From DASXMR01 sp036495525 (lineage in GTDB: Bacteria > Actinomycetota > Actinomycetes > Streptosporangiales > Streptosporangiaceae): 19,182 nt of DNA. The notes beneath the pieces were generated by a model. It did not search any database and was not told the origin of the DNA. It was given only the letters and a program-made list of their open reading frames with translations. A program made the position numbers and the translations under genes. Where the stretch lies: contig DASXMR010000113.1 of the NCBI GenBank assembly GCA_036495525.1, positions 1-19,182 of the forward strand, in the 5' to 3' direction. Positions within the stretch are counted from its first letter, which is position 1. Every line of letters starts with the position of its first letter. This document shows, one piece after another, positions 1 through 7,477 of the stretch.

Positions 1-6
1 AAGTCG

Positions 7-204
7 ATGGCCAAGAGGCTGGTAATCAAGGCCTTATCTGCGCATGGTTGCTACAAAGAGAGCGAGCGAGGTATCCATGAGAAGTGGCGGTGCCCCTGCG
101 GAGAGCATTCCACCGCGGTGCCCCGTCACGGTGAGATAACCGCAGGCGTGGTCCGCAAGATCGAACGGCACATGGCCTGCCTGCCTGAAGGGTGGCTCCA
201 GTGA
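7..204 (+). CDS. hicA: HicA-like toxin (mRNA interferase family)
   Basis: Predicted 65-residue HicA-type protein, a small double-stranded-RNA-binding-fold RNase that cleaves mRNA in characterised members. The pattern fits the family: N-terminal helix, then the conserved G-x-H catalytic segment (G22-I-H24), a beta strand (KWRCPCGEHSTAVPRH) and a C-terminal helix. The usual GSH is GIH here, and an added C-x-C (RCPCG) resembles actinobacterial variants as I remember them. It overlaps the downstream HicB-like gene by the GTGA junction at 201-204, the usual toxin-first order. The start lies only 6 bases inside the window, so the promoter and any upstream start are not visible. Family call is moderately sure; toxicity is inferred. 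Confidence 0.72.
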   Translation: MAKRLVIKALSAHGCYKESERGIHEKWRCPCGEHSTAVPRHGEITAGVVRKIERHMACLPEGWLQ

Positions 205-500
205 CTGCGGCCAGCACCAGCGCTCCGGCGACCTATACCGCGGTGTGCCGGCGAGCCGGCAAGTGGTGGGAAATCACGGTGCCCGAACTGGACGAGGTAA
301 CCCAGGCCCGGCGACTGGACGATGTGCCTGCCACCGTGGCGGACCTGGTGGCGCTTATGACCGGCGCAGATCCGGCCAGCATCCGGGTCGAGGTGAAGGC
401 CCAGGCAGCAGGGCCCAGCCTCGTCGCCTCGGGCTGGCTCAAGGCCGCGGTGGCCGGTGCGATCCTTTTGGCGATCATCCGCCGCGTGATCCGCGCCTGA
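201..500 (+). CDS. hicB: HicB-like antitoxin with hydrophobic C-terminal tail
   Basis: Predicted 99-residue HicB-like protein that would neutralise the adjacent HicA-like toxin. Residues about 12-55 carry the HicB partial RNase-H-like pattern: YTAVCRRAGKWWEITVPEL followed by TQARRLDDVPATVADLVAL. GTG at 201 is chosen because it overlaps the toxin stop (GTGA) and has GAAGGG at 187-192 at suitable spacing. A GTG at 192 is in frame but less likely. The odd part is the C-terminus. Instead of a recognisable helix-turn-helix or ribbon-helix-helix DNA-binding domain, the last about 20 residues (LKAAVAGAILLAIIRRVIRA) form a hydrophobic helix ending in arginines. It ends 10 bases from the convergent deoC stop. 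Confidence 0.7.
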   Translation: MTAASTSAPATYTAVCRRAGKWWEITVPELDEVTQARRLDDVPATVADLVALMTGADPASIRVEVKAQAAGPSLVASGWLKAAVAGAILLAIIRRVIRA

Positions 501-510
501 CCCCCGTGGG

Positions 511-1482
511 TTAGTCGAGGGTGAAGTAGTTGGGGGCGGCGTAGTGGCCCGTTTGCTGCTTGGTGCGCTGCAGTAGGAGGTCGTTGAGGAGGCTGGAGGC
601 GCCGATGCGGAAGCGGGCGGGGGTCAGCCAGGCGGGGCCGGCGGTCTCGTTGACCAGGACGAGGTAGCGGATCGCGTCCTTGGCGGTGCGGACGCCGCCG
701 GCCACCTTGACGCCGACCGGGCGGCCGGTGGCCCGCTCGTAGTCGCGGACGGCGGCCAGCATGACCAGGGCGACGGGCGGGGTGGCGGCGGGCGAGACCT
801 TGCCGGTCGAGGTCTTGATGAAGTCGGCGCCGGCCAGCATGGCCAGCCAGGAGGCGCGGGAGACGTTGTCGAGCGTGGCCAATTCGGCGGTTTCCAGGAT
901 CACCTTGAGGTGAGCCTGCCCGCAGGCCTCACGCACGGCCCTGATCTCCTCGTAGACCTGGCCGTACCGCCCGGCCAGGAACGCGCCCCGGTCGATGACC
1001 ATGTCGACCTCGTCGGCGCCTGCCTCGATCGCGTCCCTGACGTCGGCGAGCTTGACCGCCAGCGAGGCACGGCCGGAAGGGAACGCGGTGGCGACCGAGG
1101 CCACCGCCACGGCATTGCCAGCCAGCGCCTGCCTGGCCACCCGCACCAGATCCGGGTAGACGCAGACGGCGGCGACCGGCGGGACCGCCGGGTCGGCCGG
1201 GTCGGGCCGCAGCGCCTTCGCGCACAGCCCGCGCACCTTGCCCGGCGTGTCAGCGCCTTCCAGCGTGGTCAGGTCCACCATCCGCACGGCCATGTCCAGG
1301 CCGCGCAGCTTGGCATCGCGCTTAATCGACCTGGTGGCCAGGCTCGCCGCCCTGCCTTCGGCGCCGACCTGGTCCACGCCTGGCAGCCCGTGCAGCACCT
1401 GCCGCAGCGCGGTGTCCGACGTCCCGACATCCTGCAGCCACGGCCGGACTCCGGCGGGCGGCGCGAGCGACTCGATTCCCAC
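511..1482 (-). CDS. deoC: Deoxyribose-phosphate aldolase DeoC
   Basis: Class I aldolase that cleaves 2-deoxyribose-5-phosphate into acetaldehyde and glyceraldehyde-3-phosphate, the last step of deoxynucleoside catabolism, in the cytosol. At 323 residues it is the long actinobacterial form, with an N-terminal extension before the TIM barrel (MVDLTTLEGADTPGKV, about 68-83). Visible active-site features are VDMVID (Asp160), the Schiff-base lysine in FIKTSTGK (Lys223) and the second lysine in GVKVAGGVRT (Lys259). The phosphate-binding end is FRIGASSLLNDLL (291-303). The start is GTG at 1482 with only a weak ribosome-binding site (GAGG, distant), but the N-terminal length suits the family. It is last in the operon, 54 nt after add. 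Confidence 0.95.
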   Translation of the reverse strand: MGIESLAPPAGVRPWLQDVGTSDTALRQVLHGLPGVDQVGAEGRAASLATRSIKRDAKLRGLDMAVRMVDLTTLEGADTPGKVRGLCAKALRPDPADPAVPPVAAVCVYPDLVRVARQALAGNAVAVASVATAFPSGRASLAVKLADVRDAIEAGADEVDMVIDRGAFLAGRYGQVYEEIRAVREACGQAHLKVILETAELATLDNVSRASWLAMLAGADFIKTSTGKVSPAATPPVALVMLAAVRDYERATGRPVGVKVAGGVRTAKDAIRYLVLVNETAGPAWLTPARFRIGASSLLNDLLLQRTKQQTGHYAAPNYFTLD

Positions 1483-1536
1483 CCTGTGACGCTACCTCGG
1501 TGCGCGGGTCATCGCGTTATCCGGCGCTGACCGCGG

Positions 1537-2628
1537 TCAGCGCGCGGCAGTCCGGACGGCGGCGAAGCCAGGCTTGATCACCTTGTTGATGAGCTCAAGC
1601 CGCTCGTCGAACGGCGCGAACGCGCTCTTCATCGCGTTGATGGTGAGCCACTGGATGTCGTCCCAGCCGTAGCCGAACGCCTCTGCCAGCGCGCCGAACT
1701 CCGACGACAGGGTGATGCCGCTCATCAGCCTGTTGTCGGTGTTGACGGTGACACGGAAGGACAGCCGGCGCAGCAGCCCGATCGGGTGATCGCTGATCGA
1801 CGCCGCGGCTCCGGTCTGCACGTTGGAGGTCGGGCACATCTCCAGCGGGATCCGGCGGTCCCTGACGTAGCTGGCGAGCCGGCCGAGCGAGGCGGTGCCG
1901 TCCTGGCTGACCTTGATGTCGTCGATGATCCGCACGCCGTGGCCGAGCCGCCCGGCGCCGCACCACTGCAGTGCCTCCCAGATGGACGGCAGCCCGAAGC
2001 CCTCGCCCGCGTGGATGGTGATGTGGAAGTTCTCCCGCGCCACGTACTGGAAGGCATCGAGGTGGCGGGTGGGCGGGCTGCCCGCCTCGGCGCCGGCGAT
2101 GTCGAAGCCGACCACGCCCGCGTCCCGGTGCCGCACAGCGAGCTCGGCGATCTCCAGCGAGCGCGCGGCCGTCCGCATCGCGGTCAGCAGCGCGTAGACG
2201 GTGATGTTCCGCCCGGCGCCGCCGCGCCGGAAGCCCTCGAGCACCGCCTCGACCACCTGGTCAAGACTGAGTCCCCTGGTGACGTGCAGCTCGGGGGCGA
2301 ACCTGACCTCCGCGTAGACGACGCCGTCGCTGGCCAGGTCTTCCGCGCATTCGGCGGCCACCCGGATCAGCGAGTCCCTGGTCTGCATGACCCCGACGGT
2401 GTGCTGGAAGGCCTCCAGGTACAACTCGAGCCTGCCGCGCTGCGCGGCGCCGGTCATCCAGCGGGCGAGCTCGTCGGGATCGGAGGACGGCAGGGCGCCG
2501 TAGCCGTTCTCGGCGGCGAGCTCGATCATCGTCGCCGGGCGCAGCCCGCCGTCGAGATGGTCGTGCAGCAGCACCTTGGGCACGGCCCTGATCTGATCAA
2601 GCGTCGGCAGCACGATTCCCATTCTCAC
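1537..2628 (-). CDS. add: Adenosine deaminase
   Basis: Zinc-dependent hydrolase converting adenosine and deoxyadenosine to inosine and deoxyinosine plus ammonia. The 363-residue protein has the amidohydrolase-barrel hallmarks: H-D-H (His22 and His24) in LLHDHLDGGLRP, HAGEG at 206-210 with the catalytic Glu, LGHGVRI with His230, PTSNVQTG, and VNTDNRLMSG with the metal-binding Asp298. The TDN in place of the TDD seen in many homologues is, as I recall, normal in actinobacterial Add. GTG 2628 overlaps the deoA stop (GTGA, 2628-2625). An ATG two codons later (2622) is an equally possible start. Inosine made here would feed the PNP encoded at 10120-10947. The order add-deoA-cdd matches M. tuberculosis Rv3313c-Rv3315c. 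Confidence 0.95.
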   Translation of the reverse strand: MRMGIVLPTLDQIRAVPKVLLHDHLDGGLRPATMIELAAENGYGALPSSDPDELARWMTGAAQRGRLELYLEAFQHTVGVMQTRDSLIRVAAECAEDLASDGVVYAEVRFAPELHVTRGLSLDQVVEAVLEGFRRGGAGRNITVYALLTAMRTAARSLEIAELAVRHRDAGVVGFDIAGAEAGSPPTRHLDAFQYVARENFHITIHAGEGFGLPSIWEALQWCGAGRLGHGVRIIDDIKVSQDGTASLGRLASYVRDRRIPLEMCPTSNVQTGAAASISDHPIGLLRRLSFRVTVNTDNRLMSGITLSSEFGALAEAFGYGWDDIQWLTINAMKSAFAPFDERLELINKVIKPGFAAVRTAAR

Positions 2629-3920
2629 AAACTGATCCGGTCAAGGACGGCCGGGCTGGCAGCCGGCCTGCCAGGGCCGATCCCGATGGCGCCGGCCAGC
2701 GCCTCGCGTGCCCGGCCGAACCTGGCCTCGTCGTCGCAGCGCAGCTCGAGCACCGGCTGGCCCTGCCTGACCTGCTCGCCCGGCTTGGCCAGGCACAGCA
2801 CGCCGGCCGACGGGCTGACCGGGTCCTCCTTCCTGGCCCGGCCGGCGCCGAGCCGCCAGGCAGCCACCCCCACCGCGCGCGCGTCAAGGCGGGTTAGCCA
2901 GCCGTCCGATGGCGCGGGCACGACCTGCGCGTGCCGCGCCTGCGGCAGCACGGCGTCCGGGTCGCCGCCCTGCGCCGCGATCATGCCCCGGTAGCGCTGC
3001 AGCGCCCGGCCGTCGGCGAGGGCTGCGGCCGCGGCGGCCCTGGCAGCCTCCTGGTCGTGGTGCAGCCCGGCCAGCACCAGCATCTCCGCCGCGAGCGCGA
3101 GGGTGACCTCCACCAGGTCGGCCGGCCCGTCGCCGCGCAGCGTGGCGACCGCCTCCTCGACCTCGACGGCGTTGCCGACCGCCAGGCCGAGCGGGGCGTC
3201 CATCGGCGTGAGCAGCGCGGTGGTGCGGACGCCGTGCTCGCTGCCCAGCGTCACCATGGCCCTGGCTAGTGCCGCGGCGTCAGCGGCCGTGCGCATGAAC
3301 GCGCCGCTGCCGACCTTGACGTCCAGCACCAGCGCGGAGGTGCCCTCGGCGATCTTCTTGGACATGATCGAGCTGGCGATCAGCGGGATCGACTCGACCG
3401 TCCCGGTCACGTCGCGCAGCGCGTACAGCTTGCGGTCGGCCGGCGCCAGGCCAGGCCCGGCGGCGCAGATGACGCAGCCCTGCGCCCGCAGCACGTCGAG
3501 CATCTCGGCGGCCGAGAGCTGCGCCCGCCAGCCAGCGATGGCCTCCAGCTTGTCCAGTGTGCCGCCGGTGTGCCCGAGGCCGCGGCCGGACAGCTGCGGC
3601 ACCGCCGCCCCGCAGCTGGCCACTAGCGGCGCGAGCAGCAGCGAGACCTTGTCGCCGACGCCGCCGGTGGAGTGCTTGTCCACGGTCGGGGCCGCCAGCC
3701 CGGCCAGCTCGAGCCGCTCGCCTGAGCTGACCATCGCCGAGGTCCAGGCGCGCAGCTCGGCTGGCCGCATGCCGCGAAAGAAGATGGCCATGAGCAAGGC
3801 TGACATCTGCTCGTCCGCGATCTGCCCGGCGGTGTAAGCGCCGATCAGCCAGTCGATGTCGGCGGCGGCCAGCTCGGCGCCGTCCCGTTTTGCCCTGATC
3901 AGGTCGACCGTGTCAGGCAT
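2625..3920 (-). CDS. deoA: Thymidine (pyrimidine-nucleoside) phosphorylase
   Basis: Splits thymidine or deoxyuridine with phosphate, giving the base and 2-deoxyribose-1-phosphate. The 431-residue protein shows, in order: the N-terminal helical domain with phosphate-binding KHSTGGVGDKVS (82-93); the family signature SGRGLGHTGGTLDKLE (111-126) with a preceding PQL; YALRDVTGTVES (166-177) and ASSIMSKK (182-189) for substrate binding; and a C-terminal PYNP_C-like domain. The frame is open upstream to 4142, but that part is a shadow of cdd. ATG 3920 gives the normal N-terminus (MPDTVDLIRAKRDG) and overlaps the cdd stop by 8 nt (ATGCCTGA), which implies translational coupling. Whether uridine is also a substrate cannot be read from sequence. 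Confidence 0.94.
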   Translation of the reverse strand: MPDTVDLIRAKRDGAELAAADIDWLIGAYTAGQIADEQMSALLMAIFFRGMRPAELRAWTSAMVSSGERLELAGLAAPTVDKHSTGGVGDKVSLLLAPLVASCGAAVPQLSGRGLGHTGGTLDKLEAIAGWRAQLSAAEMLDVLRAQGCVICAAGPGLAPADRKLYALRDVTGTVESIPLIASSIMSKKIAEGTSALVLDVKVGSGAFMRTAADAAALARAMVTLGSEHGVRTTALLTPMDAPLGLAVGNAVEVEEAVATLRGDGPADLVEVTLALAAEMLVLAGLHHDQEAARAAAAAALADGRALQRYRGMIAAQGGDPDAVLPQARHAQVVPAPSDGWLTRLDARAVGVAAWRLGAGRARKEDPVSPSAGVLCLAKPGEQVRQGQPVLELRCDDEARFGRAREALAGAIGIGPGRPAASPAVLDRISL

Positions 3921-4320
3921 CGGTGCCGCGCCGCTCGGCCAGGTCGGTCCTGCTGAACGCGAGCGGCAGCAGGTCACCAAGCTCGCGCGGGCCATCGTCG
4001 GAGTCCAGCAGCAGCCCGGGCCCGCCGGCCTCGAGCAGCAGCTGCCGGCAGCGCCCGCAGGGCACCAGCGGCGCCCCGTCGCCCGCGACGACGCTGACCG
4101 CTGCCAGCCGGCCGCCGCCGGCCGCGTGCAGCGCGGAGACAAGGCCGCACTCGGCGCAGAGCGTCAGCCCGAAAGAGGCATTCTCGACATTGCACCCGGT
4201 CACGATCGTCCCGTCGGTGGTCTGCCCGGCGGCTCCGACCCGCAGCCGCGAGTAGGGTGCGTAGGCGCGGCCGGCGACGGCCGTCGCAGCCGCGCGCAGC
4301 GACGGCCAGTCGATCGCCAT
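3913..4320 (-). CDS. cdd: Cytidine deaminase
   Basis: Small zinc enzyme that deaminates cytidine and deoxycytidine to uridine and deoxyuridine, supplying substrate for DeoA. With ATG 4320 the protein has 135 residues, standard for homotetrameric CDAs. It contains CNVENASFGLTLCAEC, with the zinc ligand Cys55 and catalytic Glu57 in C-A-E, and PCGRC (Cys88 and Cys91) as the other zinc ligands. The N-terminal YAPYSRLRVGAA (20-31) is the usual nucleoside-binding segment. A GTG at 4323 is also possible, but GGAGG at 4328-4332 is 7 nt from the ATG and only 4 nt from the GTG, so ATG is preferred. It is the first gene of the minus-strand operon. Confidence 0.94.
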   Translation of the reverse strand: MAIDWPSLRAAATAVAGRAYAPYSRLRVGAAGQTTDGTIVTGCNVENASFGLTLCAECGLVSALHAAGGGRLAAVSVVAGDGAPLVPCGRCRQLLLEAGGPGLLLDSDDGPRELGDLLPLAFSRTDLAERRGTDA

Positions 4321-4440
4321 CACGCAGCCTCCAGTGTGATCCGCGGCCGCCGGCAGCGGCCATCGGCCAGCCGCCGAGTAACCGCCCCGCGACTTTCCGC
4401 GCTCGCGGCATTGATCTACGATTCTAAGGGTCTCGATTCG

Positions 4441-4458
4441 GCAACAGCCCCGCGTTGC
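4441..4458. promoter_or_regulatory. Candidate operator (GCAAC-N8-GTTGC inverted repeat)
   Basis: Perfect 5-bp arms, GCAAC at 4441-4445 and GTTGC at 4454-4458, are separated by 8 bases in the middle of the divergent region. Position and shape suit a dimeric repressor controlling both operons, but arms this short can occur by chance in GC-rich DNA. No regulator gene lies next to it. Confidence 0.25.
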
Positions 4459-4544
4459 GGAGAGGCTGCCGCTTCCGTGCCTGACCCGTGACGACTAACC
4501 TTCGCACAATCCCGGGGGGGAGTTTCCGGGACTCTTATGCCCTA

Positions 4545-4604
4545 GCCGGCTGGGGCCGTGCTGAGCCGGCGAGGCTTTCTGGGCAGGCCCACACGGCTGC
4601 CTAG
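4545..4604 (+). promoter_or_regulatory. Two leader hairpins upstream of the lipoprotein gene
   Basis: Two consecutive inverted repeats precede the ribosome-binding site. The first pairs GCCGGCT (4545-4551) with AGCCGGC (4564-4570). The second pairs CTGGGCAG (4579-4586) with CTGCCTAG (4597-4604), 8 bp with one G-U. The second ends 5 nt before GGAGG (4610-4614), so it could affect ribosome access or mRNA stability. It does not match the purine riboswitch consensus as I know it. Confidence 0.3.
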
Positions 4605-4619
4605 CCAGAGGAGGAAACC

Positions 4620-5738
4620 GTGAGAGCGAATCTCAAGATTGTGGCGGGTTTCAGCGTGCTGGCGCTGCTGGCTGCTGCCTGTGGGTCCACGAGCAACACC
4701 GGCGGCGGCGGGAGCGGCGGCAGCACCGGCGGCGGCGGCACGACCACGACCTCGAAGTTCAAGGCGTGCGTGGTCTCCGACACCGGGACGATCACCGACA
4801 AGTCGTTCAACCAGTCGGCGTACGAGGGCACCCAGCAGGCTGTCTCCACCGACCCGAGCAAGCTCAGCACCCAGTTCCTGCCGTCGGCGTCGGCGAGCGA
4901 CTACGCGTCGAACATCACCTCGTTCATCAACCAGAAGTGCGGCATCATCGTCACGGTCGGCTTCCTGATGGGCAACGCGACGCAGGCCGCGGCCAAGGCG
5001 AACCCGAACCAGAAGTTCACCATCGTCGACTTCACCTACCCGAAGCCGCTGCCGAACGTCTCGGCGCTGGTGTTCAACACGCTGCAGGACGCCTTCCAGG
5101 GCGGTTACCTGGCCGCCGGCATGTCGAAGACCGGGAAGGTCGCCACCTTCGGCGGGCAGAAGCTGCCGACCGTGACGATCTATATGGACGGCTTCTACGA
5201 CGGCGTTCAGTACTACAACCAGCAGCACCACACGCACGTCCAGGTCCTCGGGTGGAACGAGAAGACCCAGAACGGCAGCTTCACCGGTAACTTCACCGAC
5301 CTGACCGCGGGTCAGCGGCTGACCACGACGTTCATCAGCGAGGGCGCCGACGTGATCTTCCCGGTCGCCGGGAACGTCGGCCTCGGGTCAGCCAAGGCCG
5401 TCCAGCAGGCAGACGTCGCGGCCGGCAGCCAGAAGGTGAACATGATGTGGGTGGACACCGACGGGTGCATCAGCGCCGCCCAGTTCTGCAAGTACTTCAT
5501 CACCAGCATTCAGAAGGGCATCCAGGCGGCGGTGAAGAACGCGGTGCTGACGGCCTCCAACGGCACCTTCAAGGGCGGGGATTACCTGGGCACGCTCGCC
5601 AACAAGGGCGTCGGGCTCGCCCCGTACCACGACTTCCAGAACAAGATCCCGGCGTCGCTGAAGGCTGAGGTGGCCCACATCGGGACGCTGATCGAGAACG
5701 GGACGATCAAGCCAGCGACGAAGAGCCCGGCGACGTAG
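4620..5738 (+). CDS. BMP-family nucleoside-binding lipoprotein of an ABC importer
   Basis: Extracytoplasmic substrate-binding protein of the BMP (Bmp/Med, PnrA-like) family, whose characterised members bind purine and other nucleosides. The 372 residues begin with a lipoprotein signal: MRANLK, hydrophobic core, then LLAAAC with lipidated Cys21. A Gly/Ser/Thr-rich linker runs to about residue 43. The mature domain has family segments VSDTGTITDKSFNQSAYEG, TVGFLMGNATQAAAKANP, FNTLQDAFQGGYLAAGMS and MMWVDTDG. The GTG start has a strong AGAGGAGGAAA site (4607-4617). It heads the importer operon, divergent from cdd-deoA-add-deoC, which supports nucleosides as substrates. The exact specificity is inferred. 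Confidence 0.92.
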   Translation: MRANLKIVAGFSVLALLAAACGSTSNTGGGGSGGSTGGGGTTTTSKFKACVVSDTGTITDKSFNQSAYEGTQQAVSTDPSKLSTQFLPSASASDYASNITSFINQKCGIIVTVGFLMGNATQAAAKANPNQKFTIVDFTYPKPLPNVSALVFNTLQDAFQGGYLAAGMSKTGKVATFGGQKLPTVTIYMDGFYDGVQYYNQQHHTHVQVLGWNEKTQNGSFTGNFTDLTAGQRLTTTFISEGADVIFPVAGNVGLGSAKAVQQADVAAGSQKVNMMWVDTDGCISAAQFCKYFITSIQKGIQAAVKNAVLTASNGTFKGGDYLGTLANKGVGLAPYHDFQNKIPASLKAEVAHIGTLIENGTIKPATKSPAT

Positions 5739-5764
5739 TCGCCCGAGTCCGCCGCTATAACGAC

Positions 5765-5802
5765 GGTGACCTGGGCGGGGCTTTCCCCCCGCCCAGGTCA
5801 CC
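5765..5802 (+). terminator. Perfect 16-bp hairpin between lipoprotein and ATPase genes
   Basis: GGTGACCTGGGCGGGG (5765-5780) pairs perfectly with its reverse complement at 5787-5802 around a 6-nt loop. No T-run follows. It starts 26 nt after the lipoprotein stop and ends 25 nt before the ATPase start. It may act as a partial terminator or as a 3'-end stabiliser that lets the binding protein be made in excess over the membrane and ATPase subunits. Confidence 0.75.
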
Positions 5803-5827
5803 TACCTGCAATCGCTAGGGAGCTGCC

Positions 5828-7477
5828 GTGAAGCTTGAGCTGAAGGGCATCACCAAGCGCTTCGGCAGCCTCGTGGCCAACGATCACATCGATCTTGAAG
5901 TTCAGCCTGGTGAGATACGCGCCCTGCTCGGCGAGAACGGGGCCGGCAAGACCACGCTGATGAACATCCTGTACGGCCTGGTGCAGCCCGACGAGGGCGA
6001 GATCAGGGTTGACGCCAAGCCGGTCACGATCCGGTCGCCCAAGGACGCGATCGCGGCCCGGATCGGCATGGTGCACCAGCACTTCATGCTGGTGCCGGTG
6101 TTCACCGTCGCCGAGAACGTGACGCTTGGCCTGGAGCGCACCCGCGCGTTCGGCCTGCTCGACCGCCGGCGGACCCGCCAGGACGTCCGGCAGCTCTCGG
6201 AGCGCTACGGGCTGAACATCGACCCCGACACGACCATCGAGGACCTGCCGGTCGGCGTGCAGCAGCGGGTCGAGATCATCAAGGCGCTGATGCGCGAGGC
6301 GAGCGTGCTCATCCTGGACGAGCCCACCTCAGTGCTCACCCCCGGCGAGACCGCCGACCTGTTCCGGATCATGCGCGAGCTGCGGGCTGACGGCCGCTCG
6401 ATCGTGTTCATCTCGCACAAGCTCAGGGAAGTGCAGGAGATCGCCGACAAGATCACGATCATCCGGCACGGCAAGGTGGTCGGCGAGCGGCCGCCGACCG
6501 CCACGGACGCTGACCTCGCCGCGCTGATGGTCGGGCGGGCCGTCCAGCTGCGGGTGACCAAGGCAGCCGCCCATGAGGGCGAGGTCACGCTGGACGTGCG
6601 TGACCTCACGGTGGCCGGCGAGCACGGCAAGCCGGCCGTCGACGACGTCTCGTTCCAGGTCCGGGCCGGCGAGGTGCTCGGTGTCGCCGGCGTCCAGGGC
6701 AACGGCCAGACCGAGCTGTGCGAGGCGCTGATGGGACTGCGCGACGCCACCGGGTCCGTGCTGCTGTCCGGCCGCGACCTCACCGGCGCGGCGCCGCGCG
6801 AGCGGCTCCGCGCCGGCATCGGCTATATCCCCGAGGACCGGCAGGAGGACGGGCTGGTCAGCGATTTCTCGGTGGCGGACAACCTGATTCTCGACGTGTT
6901 CGACCGCCCGCCTTACGCCTCCGGCGTCGCGCTGAACCTCGACGCCGTGCGCGCCACCGCGCAGGCCAGGGTCCCGGAGTTCGATATCAGGACCTCCTCG
7001 ATCGGCACCCAAGTCGGCACGCTGTCCGGAGGCAATCAGCAGAAGGTGATCCTGGCCAGGGAGATCGGCCGCGACGTGAAACTGCTGCTGGCCAGCCAGC
7101 CGACCCGCGGCCTGGACGTCGGCTCCATCGAGTTCGTGCACCGGCGCATCATCGAGCAGCGCGACCAGGGCGTCGCGGTCATCATCGTCTCCTCCGAGCT
7201 TGACGAGATCTACGCCCTCTCCGACCGGATCGCGGTCATGTACGAGGGAAAGATCACCGGGTTCCGGCCGCCGACCGTCTCGGTCTCCGAGCTCGGCCTG
7301 CTGATGGCCGGCGGCGGCGACGGCGGTGCGCAGCCGGACGAAGCGCTCCAGGCCACGCCTGAGGTTCCGACGACCGTGCCGACAGCCGCCGGCGGCGGGC
7401 CGGCCGCCGCGGTCCCGCCGGGTGACCAGCAGACTGCCGCCGGACCGGACCAGAGCGACCAGGCGGGTACGTCATGA
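5828..7477 (+). CDS. Double-domain ABC ATPase of the nucleoside importer
   Basis: Cytoplasmic ATPase energising the BMP-type importer, with two fused nucleotide-binding domains like YufO/RbsA. Domain 1 has Walker A GENGAGKTT (35-43), signature-like PVGVQQRVEI and Walker B LILDEPTS. Domain 2 has a degenerate Walker A (GVQGNGQTE, no Lys), a good signature LSGGNQQK and LLASQPTRGLD in place of the usual Walker B D-E. This asymmetry is typical of the family, so domain 2 probably binds but hydrolyses poorly. The last about 55 residues are a Gly/Ala/Pro/Gln-rich low-complexity tail. The GTG start has AGGGAG at 5817-5822. The gene overlaps the next by ATGA at 7474-7477. Confidence 0.94.
   Translation: MKLELKGITKRFGSLVANDHIDLEVQPGEIRALLGENGAGKTTLMNILYGLVQPDEGEIRVDAKPVTIRSPKDAIAARIGMVHQHFMLVPVFTVAENVTLGLERTRAFGLLDRRRTRQDVRQLSERYGLNIDPDTTIEDLPVGVQQRVEIIKALMREASVLILDEPTSVLTPGETADLFRIMRELRADGRSIVFISHKLREVQEIADKITIIRHGKVVGERPPTATDADLAALMVGRAVQLRVTKAAAHEGEVTLDVRDLTVAGEHGKPAVDDVSFQVRAGEVLGVAGVQGNGQTELCEALMGLRDATGSVLLSGRDLTGAAPRERLRAGIGYIPEDRQEDGLVSDFSVADNLILDVFDRPPYASGVALNLDAVRATAQARVPEFDIRTSSIGTQVGTLSGGNQQKVILAREIGRDVKLLLASQPTRGLDVGSIEFVHRRIIEQRDQGVAVIIVSSELDEIYALSDRIAVMYEGKITGFRPPTVSVSELGLLMAGGGDGGAQPDEALQATPEVPTTVPTAAGGGPAAAVPPGDQQTAAGPDQSDQAGTS

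Larger units (their letters stand above)
4321..4619. promoter_or_regulatory. Divergent control region between catabolic and uptake operons
   Basis: These ~299 bases separate two divergent operons, so both promoters should lie here. I see no long conserved ORF. The stretch 4411-4440 is locally AT-richer and holds the hexamer CGATTC twice (4419-4424 and 4434-4439). Read on the minus strand it gives TAGAAT, a possible -10 for cdd, but without a well-spaced -35. A run of seven G lies at 4514-4520. No textbook promoter can be assigned to the plus-strand operon with confidence. Confidence 0.55.

Noticed and set aside
1786..2994. Long plus-strand open frame opposite add and deoA
   Set aside because: It is antisense to two well-recognised enzymes, shows no family motifs and has the Arg/Pro/Gly-rich composition of a shadow frame.
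3921..4142. N-terminal extension of thymidine phosphorylase
   Set aside because: The extra 74 codons lie inside cdd in another frame and look like shadow sequence; ATG 3920 gives the normal family N-terminus.
4500..4619. Purine riboswitch upstream of the nucleoside importer
   Set aside because: Stems are present, but I do not see the conserved core and loop sequences of known purine or 2'-deoxyguanosine riboswitches.
4542..5237. Minus-strand open frame opposite the BMP lipoprotein
   Set aside because: The translation is a Val/Arg/Gly-rich shadow, while the plus strand has a lipobox, a ribosome-binding site and family motifs.
6690..7120. Second ATPase domain as a pseudogenised half
   Set aside because: Loss of the Walker A Lys and the ASQPTRGLD segment is normal for this transporter family, and the frame and signature motif are intact.
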